Below are positions 18,896 through 32,189 of a stretch of DNA of 64,000 nucleotides, piece by piece. The notes under the pieces were generated by a model, which made no database searches, was not told the origin of the DNA, and saw nothing but the letters and a program-made list of their open reading frames with translations. The translations under genes were made by a program, and so were the position numbers. The stretch's first letter is position 1. Each line of letters opens with the position of its first letter. Location: assembly GCA_903813345.2 (NCBI GenBank), contig CAIIXF020000008.1:11437278-11501277 (forward strand). Reading direction: 5' to 3'. This stretch comes from Owenia fusiformis. Its lineage: Eukaryota > Annelida > Polychaeta > Sabellida > Oweniidae.

Positions 18896-21568
18896 CTGTA
18901 ACATTACAATATCGAGACTAATTAGATGAGGTTTGGTAGTTCTCTCATACTAAGCCCTCATTTTGAGTTGTATGATAGGCAAGGTCTCAAAGGAAGGTTG
19001 GAAATGAAGCCTAGTGTCAGTATTAGTGTTCGTTAATATATAGTGTACTGCTACTGATAAATTTTCACACTTAGGGGAGGCATCAAAAGATCAATGTCTG
19101 ATAGAAAACTAAATAAATCTAGTTTGGGGGAGGGGGTCAAAGCTATTTCAGTTTGCTATCCAACAAATTTCAACATTTGAATTTTTGGGAATTTCGACTC
19201 GAAATGCCTTGGAATGGTTTAAAAATAAAGACTTTACCAGATGCCTTCTTCACAAATATGCATGCAACATGGAATATTATGCCTATTGTTGTTGGCATAT
19301 GTTTTAAGAATCATGAATAAGTTCTAGTACTACCCCCATAAAAGTCCAAATTGAGTCGCAAAAACATGTGAAAGTCCCCGATCAACTTTCATTGTATTAA
19401 GTTTTGAGGGGGAGGGGGGGGGGGGGGTCCAACTCAAAACTAGATTTATTTAGTTTCCTATCAGACATTGAACTTTTGATGCCTCCCCTTAACTGTAAAT
19501 GAAGTTGGAAATTTTGTGGTGCATTTTGCACGAGGATTTACTTCTGTTTAACAGATATTCAATTTTAAGGCCAGATTTAGCAATGTGATGATGGGATAGT
19601 GATATGGCGCTAAGGCGTGATAACTTTCATTGGAGCACATGTAGACTAAAAGTCTCCTCTCATGGGGGGGGGGGGGGGGCTCACAGGAACTACATGTGCA
19701 TTGGTCCGGGGCTGTACCTGAATGTAGCAAACTATTTAAACAGTAATACACATAGTTAAAGCAAAACTAATAAGAACAAAATTATATATAGTTCCATAAA
19801 TATGTATGTAATATTTTTCATCAACGCAGCAAGTAATAAGATAGATAACAATTTAATATTTCTTAATGATCAAATAACCTAGGCAAATAACTGTTTGATT
19901 TAAATTATGAGTGTAATAAATGAAATAAACTCATATGAAGAAATATTCATTTTGTATATTAGCATGGTAAAGAAACTGTAGCTAAACCCATTTTATTGTA
20001 AAAGAAGCTATTTAACAGTGACTCGTGTAGAGACAATTACCATGTAATCTTGGTTGGTCTGATTAACTCAGTGACTTGAGCAGTGAGCGTGAAGGACACC
20101 GCTAGAAAAGCCTTACAAATTGCAAGGCCGTCTCTTTTATTATCAAATAAAGAATTGCCATGTTATAGCACCATGACCATATTAAGAATTTTTATTCTAC
20201 TTTATAGCAAAATTATTCTGTCCTTGATTCTGCAAAAAATGTTTTTAGATCAAGGTCAGTGTACTGTAGAACTCCTCTCAAGGGACAAGATAAGCTAATA
20301 TGCAAATTAATGTCACATAATTTGAATAATAACGACCATTTGTGAGAGGGAATCTCTGATAGGCTATTAGCTTAAGACCATTACTGACAATTGAAATCAT
20401 TAATCATTGAAGACCTAATCCAATCACTGTAACCTTTGCTTCCTTTCTCATTCCGGTATCTATCAATCTTAAAGGGATTGAAACACTTCCTTGAATAGCT
20501 TAATGTAACATTTTACTTGTCAGAATAAATCTTAATAAACGAGGGCTTGAATCAGCAGAGAAATGGCACATGGTGAACAATTTATCCTGCCTCAAAAATG
20601 GCTGCATTGAAATTTGCCGGAATAAATCTTATCAAATGAGAGTGCCTTTATAGAGAATAAGGCACACAGTTGACCATTTATCATACCTAAAAATCAAAAA
20701 TGGCTGCTTTTAAATTTACCCAGCATGCCCAGAAACTGGTCATTTCTATATTTTCATACCTCCATGAAATATCCCCAAAAATGGTGAGATGTACCCACAC
20801 AACCAACAAATTGATGGCAATATTATACTATGTTTAGGGCGGAGAAAAATGGAAATACCCGTTAAACTAAAAGCATGTAGAAGATGATGTATGTATGGAT
20901 ATATGGATGTCAATACTTTGGAAAAACAATTTGTTACTTTTATGAGTTACTCAGAAGAATTCTTCATTTCTAAATAATTTTTAGTAATTATTTCACTAAC
21001 CTGTGTGCCAAAATAAATAGAAGCGCTTTTCTATGTTTTAATTCAACGTAATATTTCTAGACATTCTTGGCCTTTTCAACTTGGCATACACCTCCCAATT
21101 ATATAATAAGTAGTAGGGGAGAACTCATAAAATATGTAGAACTTTGTTGCATCTGTGATTGAAATCCAAATACTCTTAAAACAGGTCTGATACGTATGAT
21201 TTTCAGCTGTTTTTAAATAAATTATAATAACTTGCGAGATAACTTGCGAAGTTTCTACTTATACTTGAAAAATGATTTGAATAAAAAGTTGAAACAAAAC
21301 AATGGAACAAGTTTTAGCCTGAAATAAACAGTTCGCTCGCTCAAATAATTTTCTCAAGGGGGTTCCTGGGGGAAAATTATCAACAGACAAAAATTGCTAA
21401 ATAAAATTTTCATATTTACTATTTCAAGTCATAACAGAAATCTATGTGTACTATTAACAGTGTGAATACTTACTCTAAGAGTAAAACATGGAATCTTAAA
21501 TATCTTCCCCAGCCAACAATATGTAAACAATAGTAATATAAATTGATGTTATGTAGACAAAAACATAC
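18896..21568 (-). other. GALNT intron 8
   Basis: About 2.7 kb with a long-armed inverted-repeat element (19071-19492) and a C/G-run near 19660-19680. No exon is recognised. Confidence 0.6.
19071..19492. mobile_element. Long-TIR MITE (TTAGGGGAGGCATC ends)
   Basis: Both ends carry arms of about 55 bases: TTAGGGGAGGCATCAAAAGA at 19071 and its inverse ending at 19491, continuing inward through ATGTCTGATAG and TAAATAAATCTAGTTT. The interior has two G-rich tracts. There is no coding capacity. It resembles the 24685-25186 element in layout and in the TTAGGGG start. Confidence 0.85.
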
Positions 21569-21656
21569 CTCCTTTTAAATCTGAGGAAGCTCCAACATAT
21601 TGGAAGTTATCCATGTTTATTACATCTATGATGGGACTCACAACTCTGGTTCTGTC
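21569..21656 (-). CDS. GALNT2: GALNT exon 8
   Basis: The acceptor is ATATTTTACAG and the donor GTATGT. The exon is 88 bases. It encodes [20 protein letters not shown] then VGASSDLKG, matching the GALNT2 core strand after the DxH motif (VVSPIIDVI is family-wide). Phase 0 in, phase 1 out. Confidence 0.96.
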
Positions 21657-21757
21657 CTGTAAAATATAAACACAATAATAAATATATACGATGGCTGCCA
21701 TGTTTTAAAATGCAATATAAGATACAATATACAATATAAGACACAAAGAATGCTATT

Positions 21758-22249
21758 TACAGGGTGGTCAAAAAAATACGGCAACCCTAATTTTTCCTCA
21801 TATTTTAGTTATTTTTAGAAATTTTGCCCTGATATTTGGCACACATGTACATGTTGACAGTTATTGCACATCCGTTGATATCATCAAAGGTAAAGGACCC
21901 TATCTTCTGAGAACACACTAAACTATGCATCTGTCTGTGTGAAGGTGCCTCTCCACTACTTCATCAAGTGCTTGGCTCCCCAAGAATACATAATTGTTAG
22001 AGTTTACCAGTGCATCAAGTTGGAAATGGAATTCATTTGAATATCAGCTCTAACAGCCCGAAAGTGGCCATTTGGGGCATGTTGTTTAAAATGCAGTAAT
22101 ATTGTGACTATCAGTCCGATGGTCATGAAATATGATAGGTTGGTAGGAAATGGAATGATGTACAAATGTGTAAAATATCAGGGAGTTATTTCTTAGAATG
22201 ACAAAGATATTAGAAAAAACTAGGGTTGCCATTTTTTGACCACCCTGTA
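21758..22249. mobile_element. Mariner-type MITE (TACAGGGTGGTCA ends)
   Basis: The left end TACAGGGTGGTCAAAAAAAT and the inverse end TTTTTTGACCACCCTGTA are followed on each side by a matching (ACGG)CAACCCTA arm. The element is 492 bases, TA-flanked, with no open frame. Non-autonomous Tc1/mariner by its termini. Confidence 0.85.
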
Positions 22250-23284
22250 TGAGGATTAAACAGACTTCAAGTCAAAATTTCTTTAATTTGCACCAAGAAA
22301 TATTTGAGCCTGCAACACAGATTTTTTCAATATTTTGATTATTTGATTATCTTAAAAAGCACAAAGAGACATTTCAAATAAGCCATGACTTACGTCTTAA
22401 CAATTTTTCCTTGCAGGAAAAAAGAAATATTTGAATTAAGCACATTTTGAACTTAATCTTGGGCACATTTTTGTGATAGGACTGGTTTTCCTATGTTGAG
22501 GCTTATTTGACATTTGATTGATTTATTAACATGACCGAGATTAAAAAAAAAGTTTAGAGAATATAAGGCCAAAAATACAGGTTCAAATATTTAATGAAGT
22601 AAGGCAACTATAGGAAATCTAAACAATTTCGAGATGGATATTTTCACATCATCGTAGATTTTAATTCATGCAATGGACTGACAAAACCACCATTAATCAA
22701 TTTTGCAGTATGAATACATATATCATATTAGAATTAATGTGAAAATCATATTTGTGTGTTGGAAATCACTTTTTGAAATTAAAGAAAAATTCATTGCATG
22801 TACGCAAGCTTATTGGAGAACACTGATTTACTGGTAGATTGTTAGTATAGAGAATAATAACTACTAAATCACAACACGGTAAAGGTTAATGGACAGTTAC
22901 AAAACAATTAACTTATTATAATAACGATATATCATGAATCAATTATCCAATTTGTCAAATGTTTATCAAGTAATGACGCTTCGATAAATATAATGAATTA
23001 ATTTAATGCAAAGAACATATGAATGAAAAACAAAATTAGCAATATCTTTTTAAGAATAACACTAAATCATTAAGATATGTGCATGCTTATTCCATACTTA
23101 GTAGTGTTATAGGTAAATAACATGCAGTAATATAATATTGATATCTGAAGTGAGCGGGAGATATATATATATCACCCGCTCATCAGATCTACGACATCAC
23201 AAATTCGGAGAGTAGATACATGTACTGAGCCATAGGACTTGACTTTAAACCTTCATAATCTACTAAGTATAGAATAAATCAGTT

Positions 23285-23405
23285 ATTAAATGCTTGATTT
23301 TTGATACAGGGTATATCCCTTGGTAAATACAATATATCAACCCTCAGTCCCTTGGGTTGATATATTGTATTTCCCTCAGATATATCCTGTATCAAAAACC
23401 TCCCA
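23285..23405. repeat. Palindrome (foldback)
   Basis: TTTTTGATACAGGGTATATC is answered by the inverse GATATATCCTGTATCAAAAA, and the inner arms are AATACAATATATCAACCC / GGGTTGATATATTGTATT. The loop is about 12 bases. It sits next to a two-copy tandem repeat of ACATGGGAATTTAATGGAAA at 23445-23505. Confidence 0.85.
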
Positions 23406-24684
23406 TTAAATAACCTCTATATGTCATTATAAGTACTTTTACATGGGAATTTAATGGAAAAGCAAGATCATGTGTACATGGGAATTTAATGGAAAAGCAA
23501 GGTGACATGTAAACCATTAATTGCATATAACCTCTCAGAATTACTTATAGCTTTGAATATGGTCACACTCTGATGAATATCCTGCTTTAATCAATTAATT
23601 TATTGTTTAATGGATTAAGAGTCTATTCATTAACCAAGTCATGGTCTGGTAGTCTTGGAGAATGCCAATATATAAGTTACTTCATATAATACAAGGGATT
23701 AGATTGTGTAAATTAACATGTAAAATATATGCTATTTTGTTGCTAATACCAAAAACAGCGTCAATCGGTTGGCTTACATGGTGAAAAAGCTGATTGTTTT
23801 CAAAAATGAGGCAAGAGGAGGAGCCAAGACTAATGGTGTAAATTAATGCACCAGTGACCTTGAGAAAATGGATATAAGCATGAGTTCAGCTGAATGGGAG
23901 TTTTTATTTTGTACACAAAATAATTGAAAGATGGACAGGAGGACGGATGGACTCACCATATGAACAAACAACAAAAAGCTATTGTATTATTTTTCTTATA
24001 AGACCAAATAATTATGAAGAGCAAAAATAAGTTCCTCATTGTTTGATTAATGCAGAGTACTGTATCTAAATTTATAAACTTCGTACAATTTTGATGATAT
24101 AATTGCGGCATTAGTTTAATATATTTTCTACACCCTCATTCTTTATTATGAGGTATGCCGAGTCAAGTTTTTCCTTTAATGCCTTTGTCGTTTCTTGAAT
24201 GTAGAGATATACCATCTTCAATCATAAACTAGTGACCCCATATCCTATACATAGGTTTCTAAGCTTATTTATCCCTGCTTATGTCTTTGTTTAATTGAGA
24301 GAATAGTAATATTTGCTCTGCTTATCTGTTTAAATGTCAAATTGACGTAACAAAGCCTACCATTATGTAAAATGTCACAGTGATTATCCTAATGAAAAAA
24401 GTCATGGTGATAGTGCCCAGGAAGAATGTCATTGTATTCATGCTCAAGAAATATGTCATAGTGGTGTTGGCTATTCTTACCATTTTCTCTATCAATATGG
24501 CTTAACTGTCTGATTTAGATTCTAGTATTTCTATTTCATTGATTGTATAAATGCTTTTCTATGTTAAGATTTCTTCTATTTCATCCTTTTTAATTCTTAA
24601 TTCTACTGATAATTATCACACTCAACAATAGTCTAAATTGCCTAGAAAATAAAAAAAGCAAAAAAACAGTGAGTCAAATACCAT

Positions 24685-25186
24685 TTAGGGGCGGGGTCAA
24701 AATATCAATGTTCATATGGAGACGAAAGTAATTTCGTTTGGACAACAACCCCCCCCCCCCCTCTAGACCAAAGCTTAGGTCACTTCAAAAAAACATTGAT
24801 TTTCAGTGACTGTCAAATGATTTAATCGTATCCTATTTGCCGGGTTATTATTACGGTGAATTAACACACATTCGCAATTTAACTGCATTGAACTCTTCAA
24901 AAGGAGGAGGGAAAAGTACGGAATTTATTTGAAAAATGATCGAATTATCGTCTTTATCTACCGATATTTTGGACCTATCACACAAAAAAGCTCACGAACT
25001 ATTGAAAACAAGCCTTTTTATCAGAACATAGCCCCAGAAAAAGTGGGTAAGTCCAATTATTTTTTGTATAGCAGATCCGAATTATCGATGTTTTTTTGGT
25101 CAACGAAAGTGCCCAAAAAACCCCTCCCCCCTCGCGAAAGTACTTTCGTCTCCATATGAACATAGATATTTTGACCCCGCCCCTTA
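24685..25186. mobile_element. Long-TIR MITE (TTAGGGGCGGGGTC ends)
   Basis: Arms of about 50 bases: TTAGGGGCGGGGTCAAAATA at 24685 and its near-perfect inverse at 25186, continuing through TTCATATGGAGACGAAAGTA. A C13 run and a CCCCTCCCCCCTCGCG tract lie just inside each end. Its two short open frames are the arms themselves. A non-autonomous element inserted 175 bases from exon 7. Confidence 0.88.
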
Positions 25187-25359
25187 GAAATGTTTATTTT
25201 GGAAAATAAATAGACAGGAGACTTCAAATGTCTCGAAGTTTGAGATGTCAAAGGTCATATGATTGCGGACAGGTTAATTCAAGGGATAGTAGTCATGCCA
25301 CGAAAAATCTGGTGAGAACCTTGTACATTAACACACAAGGTTCCAAACATAGCACTTAC

Positions 25360-25481
25360 CTCTTTAATTCTCAGGAGAAGAGGTTCTAACCAGTTTTGAT
25401 TACATTCACAATGACTATCAAGGAATGTAAGCACCTCCCCAGTAGCTGCATCTGCCCCCTTAACTCGGGACCTCATCAATC
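25360..25481 (-). CDS. GALNT2: GALNT exon 7 (DxH metal-binding motif)
   Basis: The acceptor is ATATTGCAG and the donor GTAAGT. The exon is 122 bases. It encodes [20 protein letters not shown], then [23 protein letters not shown] (about residues 261-263 of the predicted protein) is the DxH motif that binds Mn2+ and the UDP diphosphate in the GT-A fold (D224 and H226 in human GALNT2). Every invariant residue I know in this segment is present. Confidence 0.97.
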
Positions 25482-26628
25482 CTGCAATATGAAGTTAACA
25501 TGTTCAATGAAAAGTTTAAATGCAGGTCCCTGTGGTCAGTTTGGAGATACACATATTTCCCGATGGATGGACCCTGTATCCAAAACCCCCAGTGCATAAT
25601 CCTTATGTAAAGGTTCAATAAGGAATAACTGTGCAAACGGCGAAACTGCAATTTCATTTTCCAAGGAGTATCCATTGAAATGGTTGAAAAGCTTGGGAAA
25701 TGCATGAACTGTGAACCTTTGTTTGTTTTTCTTGCAACCTTTTATTATGTTGTTGAATGCATAATTAGAATGTGCTTTGAGACATGTTCGATTTCCTAAT
25801 AGGAAAAGTTGATTGCTCCAGGGACTTTAAAGATACTGCATTTGGATGACCAAAATGAACTGAAACCAATGGATAGCATGAGATTTTTCAATGGAGAAAT
25901 AACATGGGGAACACTTATCTTAAAGCAATTAAGTTTTCCTTTCAAGAACTGTTTGATACATCAAAATAGAGGATAGTAATGCATTAAACATTGTAAAAAA
26001 TGATTGAATTTTTGGTGAAAATGGGGTCAACATCTTTGAAAAGTGTGTTGATGGGTTGATTGCTAGTTAAATATCTCCAAGTTTGTTTGACTTAATTATT
26101 ACTGTATATAGTTTTCTTTGAGATAATGAATTGATCTAAAAGATAAACCTGTCTTCATTGTCAGAAAATAGCCATAATCCAAGATATAACCTTCTGAAAT
26201 TGTTTGCGATAACCTAAGTGCTCCTTTGCTTGTCTTCTCTACAATTAAGTATTTATGATCAAATTGCCCTTGAACATGACCATTTTAGAGGCCATTTTGG
26301 ATGAGGATGATATCACCAAAAACAGCAGACAGTGACATTGAAATGCTTGAAATGAATCATTGAACTGACTGAATGATTGAACAGCAAATGCTTGGAATGG
26401 TTGAAACACAATTTACAGTGTGTTCTACTTAAACAGGTTTTACTGTATAGGAAAATCAAATTTGTCTAATTTGTATTGATACAATTCACAAATAATTACA
26501 CATGTCTTTACATAAGTCTATTATCAAAGGAGGCAGTCTGACATTTCAAACTAAATTGTTCCATAATGAAATGCTATAACAATATCTGAACATTTTCTAA
26601 AATTAGATAAACTTATAAAGAAACATAC
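25482..26628 (-). other. GALNT intron 6
   Basis: About 1.15 kb with no coding sequence and no obvious element. A lone AGGTTTTACTGTA phrase near 26430 belongs to a dispersed family also seen near 9400, 40430 and 49620. Confidence 0.6.
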
Positions 26629-26694
26629 CTTGTCTTTTATCATTTCTAAGGATTCTCACTTTTTGTATTTTAGCTAATTCTAAGCCATCTTCAG
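26629..26694 (-). CDS. GALNT2: GALNT exon 6
   Basis: The acceptor is TACTTTGCAG and the donor GTATGT. The exon is 66 bases, phase 1 in and phase 1 out. It encodes EDGLELAKIQKVRILRNDKR then Q, with Pro and Gly made across the junctions. It matches the PEDG...KVR(V/I)LRNDxRxG strand of GALNT2, 14 and 16. Confidence 0.95.
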
Positions 26695-27007
26695 CTGCAA
26701 AGTAAATGTAAAACATATTCATGTATATGGCATGTTACTATAACTTCTACTTGTATACAATGGTATAAGTATTATATCATAAATCTTTTAATTACATGAG
26801 ATAAGAACTTAAGATATTATATATAATGTGTCATCTGCCCAGCATTTAATGTATTCCATTATAATAAGGAGATAATCATTGTGAATTATAGATATTTTTA
26901 CAATTTTTTTTTATATTTTTAGTGAGAATAGTTAAAATGAGGAATGTATACCAGGAAAAAAAAAGAATTCTGATCTTAATTATTTAGTTGAAAAAAAAAA
27001 TACTTAC
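26695..27007 (-). other. GALNT intron 5 (short)
   Basis: A 313-base AT-rich intron with poly(A) runs. Nothing else is seen. Confidence 0.85.
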
Positions 27008-27075
27008 GGAAGTCACTAAAATCGTCTACTAATATAATTTCTTTGATAAGATGTTCGGGACTTCTGTTAAGTACA
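27008..27075 (-). CDS. GALNT2: GALNT exon 5
   Basis: The acceptor is GTATTTGCAG and the donor GTAAGT. The exon is 68 bases. It encodes [20 protein letters not shown] then DF. (E/Q)IILVDD(F/Y)S is the second strand of the GT-A nucleotide fold and holds UDP-contacting Asp residues. The wording VLNRSP and DDFS is closer to GALNT14/16, while LIKE is as in GALNT2. This fits a gene that predates the vertebrate split of that group. Confidence 0.96.
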
Positions 27076-30000
27076 CTGCAAATACATTAAATAAAAATAT
27101 ATTTAGTGAACAATTGTTTAATTTTTCTCAATTTCATATATGTAAGGATAATAAAAAGCACAAATGGCAACATTTAAAAATAAAATAACATAAACCCCAT
27201 TTTACAAGTAAACCAATATTAAACGAAATATTTTGCACAAATAAATCAACCTTAAAATATATGCATGTACAGTATTTAGGAACTCCATAATATAAACCCA
27301 TTATTCAGTAATGAAAACAAATGACATCATCTAGCATGAAGAAAATATTCAATGATGATCAACCTACACCCACTCTTCATTATGTTCACAACAATTTTAC
27401 GGAGTCTCGTAAATGAAGACGTATCTGTATGTTTACAAACTCTCCATTATCAGATTAGAAATCTTCGCAAACATGCCTCGAGAGGTAAAACAAAGGTGAA
27501 ATTAAGGTTAAATTGAGACAGAGCATCTTCTTTTAACTGGGTGCATTGTAATTAGGTAAATGTAGGTCTCTTTTGAAGAAGCAATATCCAGAGATATCAC
27601 ACTATTGGAAAGAGTTCCTAATTGCCTATTTGATAATACCCTGGACAGATACACTGGGCAGTCATGTTTTTATTCTAGATTTAGAATGGAGCAACCATTC
27701 TTATTGAAATTTTCAAGATCAAGAAACAATTTCCAACATGTAAATTAAATATTATTAGTTTACATGCAGAAGAAGCAAAATCATGCACCTCAAAATGAGG
27801 CTTAGACTCTATGCCTATTACGCTTATTACGACCCATGAGCTGAACAGATGGAAAAAGAATCAGTTATCAAAAATCATTCAAAATGTGATTTACAAAAGG
27901 CTTTCAACTATTTACGATGATCAATGCTACCTCGGATCAATAAGTTAATATTTTTATTATAGTCTCATGAAAAGAAATTGAACTAACACAACAAATTGCA
28001 GTAATAAGATCACCCATTATAGAAAATGAAATACTGTATTTTATAATGTGATATTGATCTTTAATGGTTTGATTGTGTTAGTTTGATTAAGGAATTTATT
28101 TGCCTTATAAAAATTAAAAGGAGCATTTTGTTAAACTCTTCGCCAAATGACATTAAGAACCTTCATTTTAGAAAAACAGGAATATCAAGAAAATCTTATT
28201 GGGCAACAATTGTTATATTTCTTCATAATCATTTAATTCATTTGTTACAAAAAAATAAAAATCCAAACAGTCACTGATGAAACATATTTAAGTTATGAAT
28301 TCAACAAAATATATCACGAAATATTTTTAATGAAAGCTCCATATTTTCTCTTTTCTTTTTACTTCTTTTCAGAATTGAATGTCCAAAGCCTATGATACCT
28401 AAATTGGGAGCCGCATGAACAATGAATACCTTTTATTGGCAATTATATTTCTAGAAAGATTAAGTCATGTTTAATTCTTTAATCCCAATATAGCATTGAG
28501 CTCAAGAGAACATTGGCTTGATTGGTGTGACCAAAGACAAGGGGAATGGATGATACATACTTAATATGCTTTTTCCGAATTAGACTGTCAAAAATGAAAG
28601 CAAAGGTATATTCTTTATGTACTATCAGGCTCAATTTACCTAGTTTTGCGTTTTCCCCAGAGTAAGCTATAATTTGATTATGGAGTAATAGTATGGAGTT
28701 TTATACATTAGTTAAGAAATATAGACTGAAGAGCAGGGGTAATATTGTGAATACACCCGCAGGGCTAGGCACAAACGTTTTCTGTACCCCGAACAACTGA
28801 AGGAAGTATGGGGTTCGAAAGCTTTTCTGCCAAGCCCTGCGGGGTGTATTCAACTATATTACACCTGCTCTGAGGTCTATTTTACTATTTGAACATGAAA
28901 ACTCACCAGAATGTTATGAATATTCATTTTGACGTCACACATTAAAGGTATTATAATTACCAGGGGTATTGTTCGCGAATATAACCTGTGTGAAATATTG
29001 ACTTTGTTCACAGTTTATAGAAGGCGTGAATACAGTCGTCGAATAAGAAATAAAGTTTACTGTTGCTGTATACATAGATTTGAAAAGAAGAATGTTTGGA
29101 AAATATTTGTGCTACAATACCAGGTCAAGTGTCATGTCAACTGGTTCGTTTCATGATTTTTCTTAAATATCTATATAATCTGTGATTAGTTCCCATGGAA
29201 ACAAGCATTTCAAAAATCATTGTAAAAAAACATATATACAGGCATATTAAGGTATGATACATCCATATGTACTCTGAACTTAGACTTACTAATTATGCAT
29301 TGTTCTTAAACTGAATTTGAAACAACACTGTGCTTTCAAAGTGACTGTAAAAAGTGACATTTTCCATATCTACTTCAAAAGTATTTTATTCCGCTGTTGT
29401 TGTTCTTAAAATGCAATGATAATCAAATCCAGATATGTTTATTATGCCACCTTACATGAAAACCAGCATGTAAGCTTTGATTATGACATTTTACAATCTG
29501 GAAACAAAAGCATTAAGGAAATAAGCCTGTTTTTGAAAATCAAGCAGAAAAATAAAAATTCAAAATAAACAACTTTGTCAGAAGAGCTCAAACTTAAGTT
29601 CTAAGAGTACTAACATGTAAGGCATCTGGTTCTGACTTGTCTCTTCTAAGGTTACTATGCATGCGCTCTATATGTATTATGTATCAAAATTAAATACAAA
29701 CAATTAACTTGCACCAATACAATGATCATGGGGAGTAAAAGCAGCTTTCAGTATAAATAGAGGTTATCTAATGGGAGGGATGGAATATGAATTTTATTCT
29801 GAGTGAAAATATGATCTTGACCAGGGAAAATATATTGTTTATTCCTCACGAAAACATGTTATTATGGGATTATAAAGAATGACACAGGATGCATTCATAT
29901 ATTGTTATGTTATCTCATTATGTGCATAAACAAAAGGAGCCCAGGGTTTATTAAGTTGCAGATACTATTCTTAATGTTGATGTAAAAAGATCAGAAATGT

Positions 30001-30912
30001 ATAGAACATAAGAGAATGCATTTAGAGAAGGCAAAAGAGTGCATAGACACAAGGTTCATATTAATTTGTATTCCCTTGCAATGTTAATTTTCACGATGGG
30101 TTGTCCATTAATTAAAGTAAGATTTCCCAAACTGTATTTGTAACACATCAGAAACCCTGGATATAAGCACTCTAAAACAGAATGTATTGGTTTTGCATCT
30201 TATGCTCTCCATTCTAAGAGGCTTACACAGAAGTACTTTCAAAATATGGGTTAACGATCCTGAAATTACATTCCAAATAGTAAATATTTATCAACCAAGA
30301 AAACTCCAGAATATACAATTTCATAACTTGGTGGAAAGTGTGAACTCAGGCATAAAAAGATATTGATAACAAAGACAGTAATTTTACAGATAAAATGCAA
30401 CCGGATTTCACAAAATGGCACAAAATCAATGGCAACATGTAGATTTTGTGAATGATGTAGATGGAAATTTGCATGATAAAGACAAATAAGATAACACATC
30501 ATGATATGTCAATGATGCATATATTTTGATTATAAGCAGATCCGTAAGATTGTCCCTTCAATTTATCTTAATTTTCTTTATTGATCTTTTCACAAAACAC
30601 ATTTATTTCAATATTTTATGTAAACACATAAAACCAATTTCAGGGTTTTAAGATTGACTCTATTAAGTTCCAATTACTCTTTCTATTCTTCAATGTTTCT
30701 TCATTAAAGTTTAGGTAATAAATAATATACTTCTTATAAATGGGCTATTCTGATATTCAAATTTTTATGTATAGTATTGAAATAAAATTCAAATAGAATT
30801 CAGATATTAGAAATTATTACTGCAATTACAAACTCAAAAAAAACACTTCAAAATTATAACTTCAAAAGAGGAACATTACCAGGTAAGCAAAAGGATTATG
30901 GGTAATATATAC
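27076..30912 (-). other. GALNT intron 4
   Basis: About 3.8 kb. The only structure recognised is a GC-richer palindrome at 28729-28876. The short frames in this stretch have no family resemblance and no splice context. Confidence 0.6.
28729..28876. repeat. Palindrome (foldback element)
   Basis: AGAGCAGGGGTAATATTGTG is answered by the inverse TATATTACACCTGCTCTGAG, and AATACACCCGCAGGGCTAGG by CAAGCCCTGCGGGGTGTATT. Arms are about 55 bases with a ~40-base loop. It is clearly GC-richer than the intron around it. Confidence 0.85.
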
Positions 30913-31011
30913 CTGACAATCGTGCGTAGAAGAGTTGAGCGTGCCTCATTGTGATATGTGATGATGACACTTGTATCTGGAAGGTCAGAGGACCAGTCTT
31001 TGTTGCGACAT
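30913..31011 (-). CDS. GALNT2: GALNT exon 4 (start of catalytic domain)
   Basis: The acceptor is TATATTTCCAG and the donor GTATAT. The exon is 99 bases. It encodes [20 protein letters not shown] then [12 protein letters not shown]. LPxTSVI(I/V)T(F/Y)HNEA(R)SxLLRT opens the catalytic domain of every GALNT, and the Thr/His region contacts UDP. The leading Leu codon is split TT|A with exon 3. Confidence 0.97.
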
Positions 31012-31204
31012 CTGGAAATATATAGCAATAACCATATTATGAAAAGCGCAACATAAATATTTTGTAAACAAAGTGAAATATCATTCTTGATAACAATATC
31101 TGAAAAGAATAATGCTAATATTACAAAACAAAGTGCAATATCAATGACAGTGCTCCAGTTTTCTTTGAGATATCTCAAAATATAGAGCAATACCAATATC
31201 ATAC

Positions 31205-31395
31205 AAGGTATTAACATGCAAAATGTCACTACCTGTCATTTGATAACCACTGAATGCCGAACACCAACCACCAAACACCATCAACAAACAAGGCATTAAC
31301 ATGCAAAATATCACCACCATTGTTTTAGACGTCAATCGCCAACCACAATCACAGAAACAGAGACCATAACAATATTTCTAGTGGTCATGACATAA
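31205..31395 (+). repeat. Two tandem copies of the AAATGTCACCACC repeat
   Basis: The first copy starts ACAAGGTATTAACATGC at 31205, breaks off in the CCAACCACCAAACACCAT middle, and a second copy starts at 31287 with ACAAGGCATTAACATGC. The second ends near 31395 with GTGGTCATGACATAAA, a decayed form of the usual GGTGGTGACATAATAAA end. Confidence 0.7.
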
Positions 31396-32189
31396 AAACA
31401 AAGTACGATATTAGTAGTCCAGTCTTTGAAAGTGAGGGTTGTCAGACTAATCTTCCCAGCATTTAAGCCAATCTAGAGTGTTGTACACTATTGAGAATTG
31501 GAAGAATGTGTACTAAGTTAAGATTTTGGAGAAGTTTTAATAATTTGATGAGTTATACTCTCGAAAAATTATGTCACCATGAACACAGAACAAGAGAACA
31601 TGAATTCAAAACGACAAAATCAAATGAACCCTGAGGGCAGTAAAAATCTATGAAAAATAGCAATCTATTATAGCTCTATCCTTCTGGCATAACTTAGAGC
31701 ATAAATTCAATAATATCTACATCACCAGTGATTTAATGTCCCTACTGGCAACTAATCCTCCATTATATTCCACAAGAGATTTCAAGAAACATGTAATAAC
31801 ATCTTGTTATGAATAAATAACAGCATGATATTGTTGCTCAAAGACCTGTTCTACATGGGTAGCATATTAAAGTATGATGTTGCATACAGAAATAGCTCAT
31901 AGGAAACTATACCCAAAGGACTAAAAAGAATCTGATTAAGGATATATCTTAATCTATCAAATGGGTATAAATGGAACTTAGATATTCAACATTAGGGATG
32001 ATAATATGAAGCACTTATCTCCCTTAAGCCATTTACCCAACATGCTAGTATAATATATCTTGATTAATAGAGTATACTATAAAAGTTATACAGTAAAACA
32101 AATATATTTGAAAATCAATCAATACAGTAAACCATAAAACCTGTACAGTAAAACCTATATGGGAACATCAAACGTACGGTAAACCATAC

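Larger units (their letters stand above)
21657..25359 (-). other. GALNT intron 7
   Basis: About 3.7 kb. It contains a mariner-type MITE (21758-22249), a small (AT)n hairpin (23151-23186), a palindrome (23285-23405), a 29-bp duplication (23445-23505) and a long-TIR element (24685-25186). No exon is recognised between these. Confidence 0.65.

Noticed and set aside
24929-25251. Short open frames on both strands near 25.1 kb
   Set aside because: They are the arms and interior of the long-TIR element at 24685-25186.
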